Shown here in pieces: positions 1-13,810 of a DNA stretch of 64,000 bases; positions within the stretch are counted from its first letter, which is position 1, and each line of letters begins with the position of its first letter. The DNA comes from Guyparkeria hydrothermalis (GTDB taxonomy: Bacteria > Pseudomonadota > Gammaproteobacteria > Halothiobacillales > Halothiobacillaceae): the NCBI RefSeq assembly GCF_023555375.1, contig NZ_JAJSEE010000002.1, positions 195,001 through 259,000 on the forward strand, in the 5' to 3' direction. A model generated the notes under the pieces. The model saw only the letters and a program-made list of their open reading frames with translations, did not search any database and had not been told where the DNA came from. The position numbers and the translations under genes are program-made.

Positions 1-233
1 CGGCCCTGGGGAACGCCCTGGCCGATTGGTCACGGCTCGTCGAAATCGAGTCATAACCGAGAGCATCACCGAACGGTGGTGTTTTGGGTTCTGACACGGT
101 CAGAAGCAACCGATCTTTAACAAGGTAAAGTGAATGCGGCATGAATCGAAAGATTCATGTTTGTACGTTGTATCTTGTGTCAGCGAGACATAACTCGTGA
201 CACACCAAGTTGGTGTGTTGCTTTGGGTTATAT
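1..233 (+). other. 16S-23S internal transcribed spacer (3' part)
   Basis: This is the rRNA spacer immediately before 23S. It has no recognisable tRNA and no 16S 3' end, so the window begins inside the spacer. It holds stable hairpins (CATCACC/GGTGGTG at 64-81; CATGAATC/GATTCATG at 140-159) and a boxA-like site at 112-123. Segments at 124-137, 167-174 and 215-240 are complementary to the sequence just after 23S. They would form the long RNase III processing stem that loops out pre-23S RNA. Confidence 0.85.
112..123 (+). promoter_or_regulatory. boxA antitermination element of the rRNA spacer
   Basis: GATCTTTAACAA differs by one base from the E. coli rrn spacer boxA GCTCTTTAACAA. In known rrn operons NusB and NusE bind this RNA to keep polymerase antiterminated through 23S. 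The position in the spacer just ahead of 23S fits. Confidence 0.75.
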
Positions 234-3112
<2,879 letters not shown>

Positions 3113-3204
3113 ATAACGCCAAAGCAACACGCACTAGATACAACACGCATTCACTTTACCGCCGATCGGCCTCAGCTAACCCTGGGCCGGTCGGCTACCC
3201 CTTC
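3113..3204 (+). other. 23S-5S spacer with 3' half of the pre-23S processing stem
   Basis: The segment 3104-3130 is the reverse complement of 215-240 apart from a small bulge. In addition 3137-3144 pairs with 167-174 and 3147-3160 pairs with 124-137. Together these extend the stem that brackets pre-23S RNA for RNase III cleavage. No tRNA is visible before 5S. Confidence 0.7.
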
Positions 3205-3321
3205 GCCTGGCGTCCATAGAGCGGTGGAACCACCTGTTCCCATCCCGAACACAGCAGTGAAACGCCGCATCGCCGATGATAGTGTGGGGCTTCCCCATGT
3301 GAAAGTAGGTCAACGCCAGGC
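3205..3321 (+). rRNA. rrf: 5S ribosomal RNA
   Basis: The sequence matches the E. coli 5S pattern throughout: GCCTGGCG start, the GCGGTGGAACCACCTG and CCCGAACACAG segments, GTGAAACGCCG, GTGTGGGG and a closing CGCCAGG that pairs with the 5' end. Its length of about 117 nt is typical. It is co-transcribed with 23S. Confidence 0.95.
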
Positions 3322-3334
3322 TCCCCATTTAGAG

Positions 3335-3362
3335 GCCCCCGTAACCGTCAGGTTGCGGGGGC
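3335..3362 (+). terminator. Hairpin after 5S rRNA
   Basis: GCCCCCGTAACC (3335-3346) and GGTTGCGGGGGC (3351-3362) form a 12-bp stem with one G-U pair and a GTCA loop. The following TTCTCCGTTCTG is only moderately T-rich, so termination may be partial. A second, stronger terminator lies at 3508-3541. Confidence 0.7.
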
Positions 3363-3466
3363 TTCTCCGTTCTGGGGAAGCCCTTTCGGGCTCTCTGCCG
3401 CAGCCCGTCGGCAGCGGCGTTCACGTCGACTGCGGCGGTCCACTGGACACCCGGTCCTCGTTCGCC

Positions 3467-3501
3467 CCCATGGGAAGTCGGTCAACGCCAGGCTCCGCAT
3501 T
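3467..3501 (+). pseudogene. Fragment of a second 5S rRNA 3' end
   Basis: The last ~35 nt of 5S plus its immediate flank reappear here: CCCATG, then GGTCAACGCCAGGCTCC and GCAT, against CCCATG...GGTCAACGCCAGGCTCCCCAT at the end of the real 5S. The 5' part of a 5S is absent. This looks like the remnant of a tandem 5S copy or of recombination between rrn operons. It ends directly in front of a canonical terminator. Confidence 0.7.
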
Positions 3502-3507
3502 CCGAAT

Positions 3508-3541
3508 AACCCCGTCCCAGCCCATGCTCGACGGGGTTTTT
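3508..3541 (+). terminator. Rho-independent terminator of the rRNA operon
   Basis: AACCCCGTC (3508-3516) and GACGGGGTT (3530-3538) form a 9-bp GC-rich stem that runs into a T-tract. This is probably the final terminator of the rrn transcript. Confidence 0.85.
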
Positions 3542-3843
3542 CGTTTGTGGCGTGTTTCCGGCGTCGGCTACTCTCCTCGGCGGTGTGGCGCGGATCGGCC
3601 GACTTGGACTGGGCCGATGTTTGGGCCCCTGAAAGTCTAGGCAACCGTTGCGGTGCGGCCAGGTCCAACGCGTCCATTGTGTCTCCCGCCACTTGGCGAG
3701 GCATGGCCGTGGCATGGTTGGATTTGTAGGAATCGGCGTACAAGAGAAAAGGTCGATTCCTACGTTGATTGCTGACTTTGCCCATAGTCTCGCTCGCGCG
3801 TCAGGCATACGCTTCCGGCTGGTTCTCCATAAAGAGGTGGTCG
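3542..3843. other. Intergenic region with one long inverted repeat
   Basis: About 300 bases lie between the rrn terminator and the comEA-like gene. The only structure I see is an inverted repeat with 10-bp arms, GTAGGAATCG (3726-3735) and CGATTCCTAC (3754-3763), and an 18-nt loop. It could be a REP-type palindrome or a regulator site for the downstream gene. No convincing gene is visible: the open frame starting at TTG 3769 lacks a ribosome site. Confidence 0.5.
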
Positions 3844-4116
3844 GTGTTGCAGCAGTCGGTAATGGCCGGTGTCGTTTGTGCCTTGCTAGTGGTCGGGGTC
3901 GTGCCGGTTCAGGCGGCCGTACTCGATCTGAACGAGGCGTCGGTGGGAGAGCTTGCCGACGTGCAAGGCGTTGGCCCGGTCCAGGCCGAACGAATCGTCC
4001 TCCATCGCCAGACGGTGGGCGGCTTTGAATCCATCGACGAGCTTGACTCCGTCTGGGGGCTCGGGCCGAGGACGGTTCAACGCCTGCGACCCCACGTCCT
4101 GGTGCGACCCGACTGA
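3844..4116 (+). CDS. ComEA-family helix-hairpin-helix protein
   Basis: A short protein with an N-terminal hydrophobic segment (MAGVVCALLVVGVVPVQAA) followed by LNEASVGELADVQGVG and WGLGPRTVQRLRPHV. This is the tandem helix-hairpin-helix fold of ComEA, which binds double-stranded DNA in the periplasm during natural transformation; many short proteobacterial members have no proven role. I chose GTG 3844 because AAAGAGGTGG (3831-3840) is a good ribosome site 6 nt upstream. TTG 3847 and ATG 3862 remain possible. It stands alone, closed by the terminator at 4153. Confidence 0.8.
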   Translation: MLQQSVMAGVVCALLVVGVVPVQAAVLDLNEASVGELADVQGVGPVQAERIVLHRQTVGGFESIDELDSVWGLGPRTVQRLRPHVLVRPD

Positions 4117-4152
4117 TCCTCTCGTTTCGGTTTCTCCCCTGAGTGACTCGTT

Positions 4153-4176
4153 GCCCCGGTTTTGCCGGGGCTTTTT
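4153..4176 (+). terminator. Terminator after the comEA-like gene
   Basis: GCCCCGG (4153-4159) pairs with CCGGGGC (4165-4171), followed by TTTTTC. It separates the comEA-like gene from sucC. Confidence 0.85.
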
Positions 4177-4281
4177 CTTGCTGGCTGGGCACGGAATGGA
4201 TGCGGGGATGGGCATGACAATGGCGCGTTGGTGCGCGACAATGACGCCTTTTACACCCTTGATCCTCGGAATGGCCACACC

Positions 4282-5465
<1,184 letters not shown>

Positions 5466-5469
<4 letters not shown>

Positions 5470-6368
5470 GCATTCTGGTCGACGAATCCACCCGCGTGAT
5501 TTGCCAGGGCTTCACCGGCAAGCAGGGCACCTTCCACTCCGAACAGGCGCTTGCCTACGGCACCCGGCTGGTCGGGGGCGTGACCCCCGGCAAGGGCGGT
5601 CAGACGCACCTGGGCCTGCCGGTGTTCGACACGGTTGCCGACGCGGTACGCGAGACCGGTGCCACGGCGAGCATGATCTACGTGCCCGCCCCATTTGCTG
5701 CCGATTCGATCCTGGAGGCGGCCGCTGCGGGGATCGAGGTGATCGCCTGCATTACCGAGGGCATCCCCGTAATCGACATGCTCAAGGTCAAGGCGGTACT
5801 GGCGCAGGATTACCCGGATGCCTGCCTGATCGGACCCAACTGCCCGGGGCTGATCACGCCGGATGGATGCAAGATCGGCATCATGCCGGGTGCGATTCAC
5901 CAGAAGGGACGTGTCGGTATCGTCTCGCGCTCCGGCACGCTGACCTACGAGGCCGTGGCGCAGACCACGGCGGCCGGACTGGGTCAGAGCACCTGCGTGG
6001 GCATCGGCGGTGACCCCGTCGGCGGGCTGGATTTCATCGATTGCCTGTCGCGCTTTGCCGATGATCCGCAGACCGAACTGGTGCTGATGGTGGGCGAGAT
6101 CGGCGGTGGCGCCGAGGAGGCGGCCGCCGAGTTCATCCGCCAGGGCTACCCCAAGCCGGTGGTGGCCTATATCGCTGGCGCGACCGCCCCGGCCGGCAAA
6201 CGCATGGGGCACGCCGGGGCCGTGATCGCCGGGGGCAAGGGCACGGCCGCGGCGAAATGCGAGGCCTTGCGTGCCGCGGGCGTCCACGTCGTGGGAAGCC
6301 CGGCCGAACTGGGTGTGACGGCCGCGCGGGTGCTTGAGAATCGGTCCGAGGGCATGAGCGCATCGTGA
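5466..6368 (+). CDS. sucD: Succinate-CoA ligase, alpha subunit
   Basis: 300 residues. The N-terminal CoA-binding segment [14 protein letters not shown], the [12 protein letters not shown] loop and the catalytic region [10 protein letters not shown] are present; H249 should be the phosphorylated histidine. It forms the alpha-beta ligase with SucC. Its start overlaps the sucC stop (ATGA) and its end overlaps the GTG start of nadE, so the three genes are translationally coupled in one operon. Confidence 0.96.
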
Positions 6369-8053
6369 CTGACCAACTCAATCGCATCGAGGAACGCGAG
6401 GTCGACGGCCTGCGTATCGCGCTGGCCCAGATCAACACCCGGGTCGGCGATTGTCACGCCAACGCCTCGCGCGTGATCGAACTGGTCGCGCGCGCCCGCA
6501 AGGAGGTCGACGCCCGGCTGGTCGTCTTCCCCGAGCTCACCATTTCCGGCTATCCGCCCGAAGACCTCTTGCTGCGCCGGGATTTCGTCGACTCCTGCGA
6601 GGCACAGCTGGTGCGCATCGCCGATCAGGTCGGGGACACGGCGGTGCTGATCGGTACGCCAGGACGCGACGCCGAGGGTTTTCTCCAGAACCAGGCGGTG
6701 TTGATCGATAACGGGCAGATCGTCGCCCGTTACGCCAAGCGTGCGCTGCCCAACTACGGGGTGTTCGACGAGAAGCGCTATTTCCGCAAGGGCACGTCCC
6801 CGCTGGTCGCTGACGTCGATGGCGTCCCGGTCGGGGTGGTGATCTGCGAGGATGCCTGGCGCGAGGGGCCGATCGAAGAGACGGCGGGAGCCGGCGCTCG
6901 CGTGATCTGCGTGCTCAACGCCTCGCCGTTTCATCGACAGAAGACCCGGGAGCGCGAGGCGCAGATCGCCGAGCGTGTCCACTCGAGCGGCTGCGCGATC
7001 ATCTACGTCAACCTGGTCGGCGGCCAAGACGAGCTGGTCTTCGATGGCCGCTCGTTCGTCTCCTGCCCGACCGGCAATCACATGCACCTGCCCGGCTTTG
7101 CCGAGAGCATCGGCTGGACCGAGGTGTCACCGGACGGCGAAGTGCTGGCGCACGGACCCAGCCACGAATGGCAGCAGGGCGAGGCGGAGATCTACCGGGC
7201 ACTAACCACGGGTATCCGTGATTACGTGCGCAAGAACGGGTTTTCCGGCGTGGTGCTGGGGCTGTCGGGCGGGATCGACTCGTCGCTCGTGCTGGCGCTC
7301 GCGGTCGACGCCCTGGGCGCGGACAACGTGCTCGCGGTGCGCATGCCCTCGCGCTACACCTCGCCGATGAGTCTCGAGGATGCCGAGCTACAGTGCGAGG
7401 CACTGGGCGTGCGCTGCGAGACCATTTCGATCGAGCCGATCTTCGAATCCTTCCGCGATACGCTCTCGCCGCTGTTCGCGGGGTTGGCCGAGGACGTCAC
7501 CGAGGAAAACCTGCAGGCCCGTGGCCGCGGCGTGATCCTGATGGCGCTGTCGAACAAGTTCGGCCGGCTGCTGCTGACCACCGGCAACAAGTCCGAACTG
7601 GCCGTCGGTTACGCCACGCTCTACGGCGACATGGCCGGCGGCTTCGCGCCGATCAAGGACGTGCCCAAGACGGTGGTCTACGAACTCGCGCGCTACCGCA
7701 ACACGCTGGGTGGCACCGTGCGTCCGGAACTGGACGCGGTGCCGGAACGGGTCATTACCCGCGAACCGTCCGCCGAGCTGCGCGCCGACCAGAAGGATTC
7801 CGATTCGCTGCCACCCTACGAGGACCTTGACCGCATCATCGAGGCCTTCGTCGAGCGCGATTGCAGCATCGAGGAAATCGTGGCGATGGGGCTCGACGAG
7901 GCGGTGGTGCGTCGGGTGGTGGGTCTGATCCTGGTCAACGAGTACAAGCGTCGCCAGGCGCCTCCGGGCGTGCGCATCAGCCGTCGGGCCTTCGGCCGCG
8001 ACCGTCGCTACCCGATCAGCTCGGGCTTCCGGCCCGACAAGGCCGATTCCTGA
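6365..8053 (+). CDS. nadE: Glutamine-dependent NAD+ synthetase
   Basis: 562 residues with two domains. The N-terminal nitrilase-type glutaminase domain (to about 270) carries the triad E57 ([10 protein letters not shown]), K125 ([11 protein letters not shown]) and C161 (VVICEDAW). The C-terminal ammonia-using synthetase has the ATP loop SGGIDSS at 301-307 and the [12 protein letters not shown] segment. It amidates nicotinate adenine dinucleotide to NAD+ using glutamine nitrogen. The GTG start overlaps sucD by 4 bases. The gene ends 19 bases from the convergent rsmE. Confidence 0.96.
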   Translation: MTDQLNRIEEREVDGLRIALAQINTRVGDCHANASRVIELVARARKEVDARLVVFPELTISGYPPEDLLLRRDFVDSCEAQLVRIADQVGDTAVLIGTPGRDAEGFLQNQAVLIDNGQIVARYAKRALPNYGVFDEKRYFRKGTSPLVADVDGVPVGVVICEDAWREGPIEETAGAGARVICVLNASPFHRQKTREREAQIAERVHSSGCAIIYVNLVGGQDELVFDGRSFVSCPTGNHMHLPGFAESIGWTEVSPDGEVLAHGPSHEWQQGEAEIYRALTTGIRDYVRKNGFSGVVLGLSGGIDSSLVLALAVDALGADNVLAVRMPSRYTSPMSLEDAELQCEALGVRCETISIEPIFESFRDTLSPLFAGLAEDVTEENLQARGRGVILMALSNKFGRLLLTTGNKSELAVGYATLYGDMAGGFAPIKDVPKTVVYELARYRNTLGGTVRPELDAVPERVITREPSAELRADQKDSDSLPPYEDLDRIIEAFVERDCSIEEIVAMGLDEAVVRRVVGLILVNEYKRRQAPPGVRISRRAFGRDRRYPISSGFRPDKADS

Positions 8054-8072
8054 CCCCTAACCTCTGACCTCG

Positions 8073-8807
8073 TCAGCCGAGGTCTCCCCACTGATACTGC
8101 AGTATCGCGACACCGGTGATCGCCGCGGTCTCCGCGCGCAGCACCCGCGGCCCCAGGGTCAGGGCGCGAAAGCCGTGGCCGACCGCCGTCGCCACCTCGT
8201 CTTCCGTCAATCCGCCCTCGGGGCCCACCAGCAGCGCGACGCCCTCGGGTCGAGGCTGATCGCGCAGTTCGGTCAACGGTCTTGCGGCGCGCGGGTCGAG
8301 CACCAGCCGTAGCGGGGAGTCGGTGGTCGCCAGCGCGTCGGGCAGCGATCGGATCGGCTCGATCTCGGGCAGGGTGTCGCGGCCGCATTGCTCGCAGGCA
8401 TTGATCATGATCTGGCGCCAGCGGGCGATGCGCTTCTCGGCGCGCGCGCCCTTGAGCTCGAGCACGCTACGTTCGGTCTCCACCGGCGCGATGGTGGTTA
8501 CCCCGAGCTCGACGGCCTTCTGGATCACCAGCTCCATCTTCTCGCCCTTGGCCAGGGCGGCCAGCAGCGTGATCGGCACCACCGATTCGGTCGGGCTCGG
8601 TTCGCTTGCCTCGATCCGCACGCGCGCCTCGCGGCGGGCCAGTGACAGTAGCCCGCTGGCCCGCCGACCCCGACCGTTGAACAGCTCCAGCGGCTGGCCA
8701 TCTTTCAGGCGCAGCACGTTGCGCAGGTAATTGACGGTCTCGGCCGGCAGATCGATGTCCCGCCCGTCCTGAAGCGCGTCGTCGACGAAGACCCGGCGGA
8801 CGCGCAT
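8073..8807 (-). CDS. rsmE: 16S rRNA m3U1498 methyltransferase
   Basis: 244 residues. It begins MRVRRVFVDD and has the knotted-methyltransferase (SPOUT) signatures QKAVELGVTTIAPVETERSV and VALLVGPEGGLTEDEV, with LGPRVLRAETAA near the C-terminus. RsmE methylates N3 of U1498 in the decoding region of 16S rRNA. It is the last gene of a minus-strand run, starting 4 bases after the bioA stop. Confidence 0.95.
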   Translation of the reverse strand: MRVRRVFVDDALQDGRDIDLPAETVNYLRNVLRLKDGQPLELFNGRGRRASGLLSLARREARVRIEASEPSPTESVVPITLLAALAKGEKMELVIQKAVELGVTTIAPVETERSVLELKGARAEKRIARWRQIMINACEQCGRDTLPEIEPIRSLPDALATTDSPLRLVLDPRAARPLTELRDQPRPEGVALLVGPEGGLTEDEVATAVGHGFRALTLGPRVLRAETAAITGVAILQYQWGDLG

Positions 8808-8811
8808 GTCG

Positions 8812-10152
8812 TCAGCGTACCGCCGCGTGGCTGGCGTCGCGCGTGACCTCGAACACGTGCCGGTAGTCGTCCTCGTCCAGCACGTAGGGCGGCATCCAGT
8901 AGAGCGTGTTGCCCAGCGGGCGCAGCAGCAGTTCGTGTTCCAGGGCGTGCTGGTAGGCGCGCACGCCGCGGCGTTCCTCGGAGGGGAACGGCTCGCCGGT
9001 CGCCGGGTCGACCAGGTCCATCGCCGCGATCATGCCGGTGCGGCGCACGTTGGTGATGTGCGGCAGCTTGGCCAGCTCCGCCAGGTGGCCGTCCATGATT
9101 GTCTGGGCCTTGTGGTTGGCGTTGATGACGTCGTCGCGCTCGAACAGGTCGAGGGTGGCGAGTGCAGCCGCGCAGGCGAGCGGGTTGCCGGTGAAGCTGT
9201 GGCTGTGCAGGAAGGCCCGCATGCTGTTGTAGTCGTCGTAGAACGCCTGGTAGACCGTGTCGCTGGTGAGCACGGCGGCCAGCGGCAGATAGCCGGCGGT
9301 CAGCCCCTTGGACAGGCACATGAAGTCGGGCGTGATGTCGGCCTGCTCGCAGGCGAACAGCGTGCCGGTACGGCCGAAGCCCACCGCGATCTCGTCGGCG
9401 ATCAGGTGCACGTCGAACTCGTCGCAGAGCATGCGCAGCCCGCGGATGTAATCCGGGTGGTGCATCAGCATGCCCGCGGCGCACTGGACCAGCGGCTCGA
9501 CGATCACCGCGGCGGTGCGATCGGCCTGCGCCTCGAGGATCCGTCGCATGCCGTCGAGTGCCTCCGCGGCGCGCTCGCGGCAGTCGCCCCGGTCCTGGCG
9601 GCAGGCCGGCGAGGGCGCCGTGGCGGTGGCGCGCAGCAGCGGGCCGTAGGTGTCCTTGTACAGGCCGACGTCACCGACCGAGAGCGTGCCGAGCGTTTCG
9701 CCGTGGTAGCTGTTGGCCACGGTGACGAACTCGCTCTTCTCGGGTCGGCCGCTGTTGCGCCAGTAGTGGTAGCTCATCTTCAGCGCCACCTCGACCCCGG
9801 ACGAACCGTTGTCGGCGTAGAAGGCCCGGTCGAGACCGGAGGGCGTAATCTCCACCAACCGCTCGGACAGCTCAACCACCGGGGCGTGCGAGAAGCCGGC
9901 GAGGATGACGTGTTCGAGCTTGTCGACCTGCGCCTTGATGCGCTCGTTGATGAACGGGTTGGCGTGGCCGAAGATATTGACCCACCACGAGCTGATGATG
10001 TCGAGGTAGCGCCGGCCGTCGAAGTCGACCAGCCACGGCCCCTCGCCGCGGTCGACGGGGACCAGCGGGATGGACTCGTGGTCCTTCATCTGGGTGCAGG
10101 GGTGCCAGAGGACGTTCAGGTCGCGGCGTTGCCAGTCCTGGTTGCGGGTCAT
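8812..10152 (-). CDS. bioA: Adenosylmethionine-8-amino-7-oxononanoate aminotransferase
   Basis: 446 residues of the class III aminotransferase family. DNGSSGVEVALKMSYHYW, WWVNIFGHANPFIN and RTGTLFACEQA are BioA-like, and the PLP lysine is K282 in LSKGLTAGYLP. It transfers the amino group of S-adenosylmethionine to 7-keto-8-aminopelargonate in biotin synthesis. No other bio gene is in the window. It sits between the DHQ synthase II gene (18-base gap) and rsmE. Confidence 0.95.
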   Translation of the reverse strand: MTRNQDWQRRDLNVLWHPCTQMKDHESIPLVPVDRGEGPWLVDFDGRRYLDIISSWWVNIFGHANPFINERIKAQVDKLEHVILAGFSHAPVVELSERLVEITPSGLDRAFYADNGSSGVEVALKMSYHYWRNSGRPEKSEFVTVANSYHGETLGTLSVGDVGLYKDTYGPLLRATATAPSPACRQDRGDCRERAAEALDGMRRILEAQADRTAAVIVEPLVQCAAGMLMHHPDYIRGLRMLCDEFDVHLIADEIAVGFGRTGTLFACEQADITPDFMCLSKGLTAGYLPLAAVLTSDTVYQAFYDDYNSMRAFLHSHSFTGNPLACAAALATLDLFERDDVINANHKAQTIMDGHLAELAKLPHITNVRRTGMIAAMDLVDPATGEPFPSEERRGVRAYQHALEHELLLRPLGNTLYWMPPYVLDEDDYRHVFEVTRDASHAAVR

Positions 10153-10170
10153 GCCGGGGTCTCCTGGGGA

Positions 10171-11160
10171 TTACCGTTCGAGAATGGTTTCGTCGACCCG
10201 GCGACCGAAGTGCCGTCCGCCGCGCTCGGCCAGCGAGACGCGCACCCGATCGCCGGGCGTGAGATCGAGCACGCTCACCGCGGTGCCTTGCGCGGTCACC
10301 AGGCGGATGGTCTCGGCGTGCTGCAGGATGGCGGAGATCGTCGTGCCCTCGTCGTCGACCGCCTCGACCTGCACCATCGGTCGGCGCTCGATCTTGTTGC
10401 GGCCGACGGCCAGCGTGCGGGTCTGCCCGTCGGCGCCCACCACCAGGGCCGGATCGCCGCTGGCCATCTCGGCCAGGTAGCGGATGCGATCGCCCGGGGT
10501 AACGACGTAGCCGTGGATCGCGCCGGCATTCACGCGGAACGGGCGGGCGGCGCAGTGCGGGTTGTCGACGTTCTCGCTGTGCACGAGAAAGCGGGCGTGG
10601 TTGAAGCTGCCCACCAGCAGGCCCTCGCCGGGGGCGAGCTCGCCGATCAGGTCGAGGCAGCTGCGGTCGCCCATGCCCACCGGGGTGATCGCGGTGATGC
10701 GCGCCTCGGTCAGGGCGACCGGGGGCGGCTGGAGTTCGTCGAGCACGCGCCCGAGCGCCTCGACGGTGGCGACGTCGGCATGGCGCAGCCAGATGCCGGC
10801 CACGCCCTGTTCCATGATGGTCAGGGCGAGTTTGGCCTGCTCGGCGGTGTCGACCACCTGGATCACGTCGACGCCACGGGCGATCAGGTTCTCGGCCGGG
10901 ATGATGGTCCATTCGGCCGGCTCGATCACGGCGAGCCGATCGCGGCGAACCGCTTCCTCGTCGGCCTCCCGCTCGATGCGGTAGCGCTCGAAGTCGCGGC
11001 CTTCCTGCCGATCGCCGTTCGCGCCGACGCGCGGCAATCCCGCCGTATCGGTGCCCTCGGGCGTGACCAGGGCGGTGGCGCCGGCCGCTCGGGCCGCGCG
11101 CGCCGCCGCCTCGTCGGCCGGTTCGATCCAGATGTGCTTGCGCGGGGTCGGGTCGCTCAT
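10171..11160 (-). CDS. 3-dehydroquinate synthase II family protein (archaeal type)
   Basis: 329 residues. It contains WTIIPAENLIA, PVGMGDRSCLDLIGEL, LLVGSFNHARFLVHSE, NPHCAARPFRVNAGAIHGYV, KIERRPMVQVEA, ILQHAETIRLV and RHFG. These match segment by segment what I recall of the methanogen family typified by MJ1249. In archaea the enzyme oxidatively deaminates and cyclises 2-amino-3,7-dideoxy-D-threo-hept-6-ulosonate to 3-dehydroquinate. Whether this bacterial copy has that role cannot be told here, because no aroA' partner is in the window. A TATACT (11169-11174) lies 8 nt before the ATG, a spacing that suggests a very short or absent leader. Confidence 0.85.
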   Translation of the reverse strand: MSDPTPRKHIWIEPADEAAARAARAAGATALVTPEGTDTAGLPRVGANGDRQEGRDFERYRIEREADEEAVRRDRLAVIEPAEWTIIPAENLIARGVDVIQVVDTAEQAKLALTIMEQGVAGIWLRHADVATVEALGRVLDELQPPPVALTEARITAITPVGMGDRSCLDLIGELAPGEGLLVGSFNHARFLVHSENVDNPHCAARPFRVNAGAIHGYVVTPGDRIRYLAEMASGDPALVVGADGQTRTLAVGRNKIERRPMVQVEAVDDEGTTISAILQHAETIRLVTAQGTAVSVLDLTPGDRVRVSLAERGGRHFGRRVDETILER

Positions 11161-11197
11161 GGGGCGGGAGTATAACGTCTCGCCGGCGGGCCGCGGG

Positions 11198-12040
11198 TCA
11201 GTCGCCGATCAGGCCGGCGTCCTCGCACAGGCGGATCACCGGCCCCGAGCGATTCATGGCATAGAAGTGGATGCCCGGCGCGCCCGCGTCGACCAGTTCG
11301 CGGCACAGGTCGGTGACCACGTCATGGCCGAAGGCACGCAAGCCCTCGAGGTCGTCACCGAACCCCTCCAGCCGCTTTCTCAGCCAGCGCGGGATATCGG
11401 CGCCGCACATGTCGGAGAACCGCGCGAGCTGCTGGTAGTTGGTGATCGGCATCACGCCCGGGACGATCGGCACGTCGATGTTCAGCCGCTCGCAGTCGTC
11501 GAGAAAGCGCCGGTAGGCCTCGATCGAGTAGAAGTACTGCGTGATCGCCGCATCCGCGCCGGCGTCGACCTTGCGCTTGAAGTTGGCGAGATCCGCCTCG
11601 GCGTTGGGCGCCTGCGGGTGGATCTCCGGGTAGGCGGCCACCTCGACGTGGAACCAGTCGCCGCTGTGCTCGCGGATGAAGGCGACCAGTTCGTTGGCGT
11701 AGCGAAAATCGCCCGGGTCCTGCATCCCGCTGGGCAGATCGCCGCGCAGGGCGACGATGCGACGGATGTCCTGTTCGCGGTAGTCGTCGAGGATCGCGGC
11801 GATCCCCTCGCGCGAGGAGCCGATGCAGGACAGGTGCGGGGCGGCCGGCACGCCCGAGTCGCGCTGGATCTCGCGGACGGTCTCGAAGGTGCGCGTCTGG
11901 GTCGAGCCGCCGGCGCCGAAGGTCACCGAGAAGTACTCGGGGCGGATATCGCGGGCGAGGGTCTGGTAGACCTCGCGCAGTTTCGCCTCGCCCTCGTCGG
12001 ACTTCGGCGGAAAGAATTCGCAGGAAACCGGGATGGACAT
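11198..12040 (-). CDS. metF: Methylenetetrahydrofolate reductase
   Basis: 280 residues. It begins MSIPVSCEFFPPKSDEGEAK, the MetF N-terminus, and includes SVTFGAGGSTQTRTFETV and AITQYFYSIEAYRRF. This FAD enzyme reduces 5,10-methylene-THF to 5-methyl-THF for methionine synthesis. The start at 12040 follows GGAGGA; the longer frame upstream is not conserved. It lies 65 bases behind ahcY on the same strand and is probably co-transcribed from the riboswitch-controlled promoter, linking methyl supply to SAH clearance. Confidence 0.96.
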   Translation of the reverse strand: MSIPVSCEFFPPKSDEGEAKLREVYQTLARDIRPEYFSVTFGAGGSTQTRTFETVREIQRDSGVPAAPHLSCIGSSREGIAAILDDYREQDIRRIVALRGDLPSGMQDPGDFRYANELVAFIREHSGDWFHVEVAAYPEIHPQAPNAEADLANFKRKVDAGADAAITQYFYSIEAYRRFLDDCERLNIDVPIVPGVMPITNYQQLARFSDMCGADIPRWLRKRLEGFGDDLEGLRAFGHDVVTDLCRELVDAGAPGIHFYAMNRSGPVIRLCEDAGLIGD

Positions 12041-12105
12041 GATTCCTCCGGGAAATGAACGGTGGGCCCGGGAGCGCAGCGCCCGGGCCGGCATGGCGGG
12101 CCGGA

Positions 12106-13530
<1,425 letters not shown>

Positions 13531-13620
13531 GGTCAGCGTCCTCGTCGATTCTTTCGATGGGTATCGACCTGAACGAGAGGGCGTGTCGTGCGGCTCTTGT
13601 TCAAGTCGAGGCTTGAAAGC

Positions 13621-13640
13621 GAACCCGGTGGGCCGGGTTC
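13621..13640 (-). other. Hairpin after the SAH riboswitch
   Basis: GAACCCGG and CCGGGTTC form an 8-bp stem with a 4-nt loop just after the SAH aptamer and before ahcY. It lacks a clear T-tract. It may belong to the expression platform, but I cannot assign the switching mechanism. Confidence 0.45.
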
Positions 13641-13643
13641 TCA

Positions 13644-13740
13644 AGAGCGCCGTTGATCGGGTGGCCGGGGCGAATGCCCCGACCGCCGCGCCCCGGCCGA
13701 GCCTGACCCACATGGCGGTGGATTGCAGCGCTCCTCGGTC
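13644..13740 (-). promoter_or_regulatory. S-adenosylhomocysteine (SAH) riboswitch
   Basis: On the minus strand the leader of ahcY reads CCGAGGAGCGCTGCAA, then GTCAGGCTCGG, and ends with CAACGGCGCTC. This is the conserved core order of the SAH riboswitch. GAGCGC at the 5' side pairs with GGCGCTC at the 3' side as P1, and CCGAG pairs with CTCGG. Known SAH riboswitches turn on ahcY-type genes when SAH builds up. The aptamer begins about 20 bases after a TATAAT and ends about 115 bases before the ahcY GTG. Confidence 0.92.
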
Positions 13741-13762
13741 GGGGCGGGAAAATCAGTCGCGG

Positions 13763-13768
13763 ATTATA
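13763..13768 (-). promoter_or_regulatory. -10 element of the ahcY-metF promoter
   Basis: A perfect TATAAT on the minus strand, with a weak -35 (TGCAGA) 16 bases upstream. Its predicted start lies just ahead of the SAH riboswitch and after the metK stop at 13811, so ahcY-metF has its own promoter. Confidence 0.6.
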
Positions 13769-13810
13769 ACCGCCCGCGGGACGGTCTGCACGGGGAGTCG
13801 CGCCGATGCC

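Noticed and set aside
1-233. tRNA genes in the 16S-23S spacer
   Set aside because: No cloverleaf or TTCGAATC-type T-arm is visible in this part of the spacer; any tRNA would lie before the window.
4162-4281. A longer N-terminus for SucC
   Set aside because: The extra 40 codons overlap the upstream terminator and have no match to the SucC family, which begins at MNLHEYQAK.
8806-11175. A 789-codon open frame on the plus strand
   Set aside because: It lies fully antisense to bioA, DHQ synthase II and part of rsmE, all with strong family motifs. Long antisense frames are expected in high-GC DNA.
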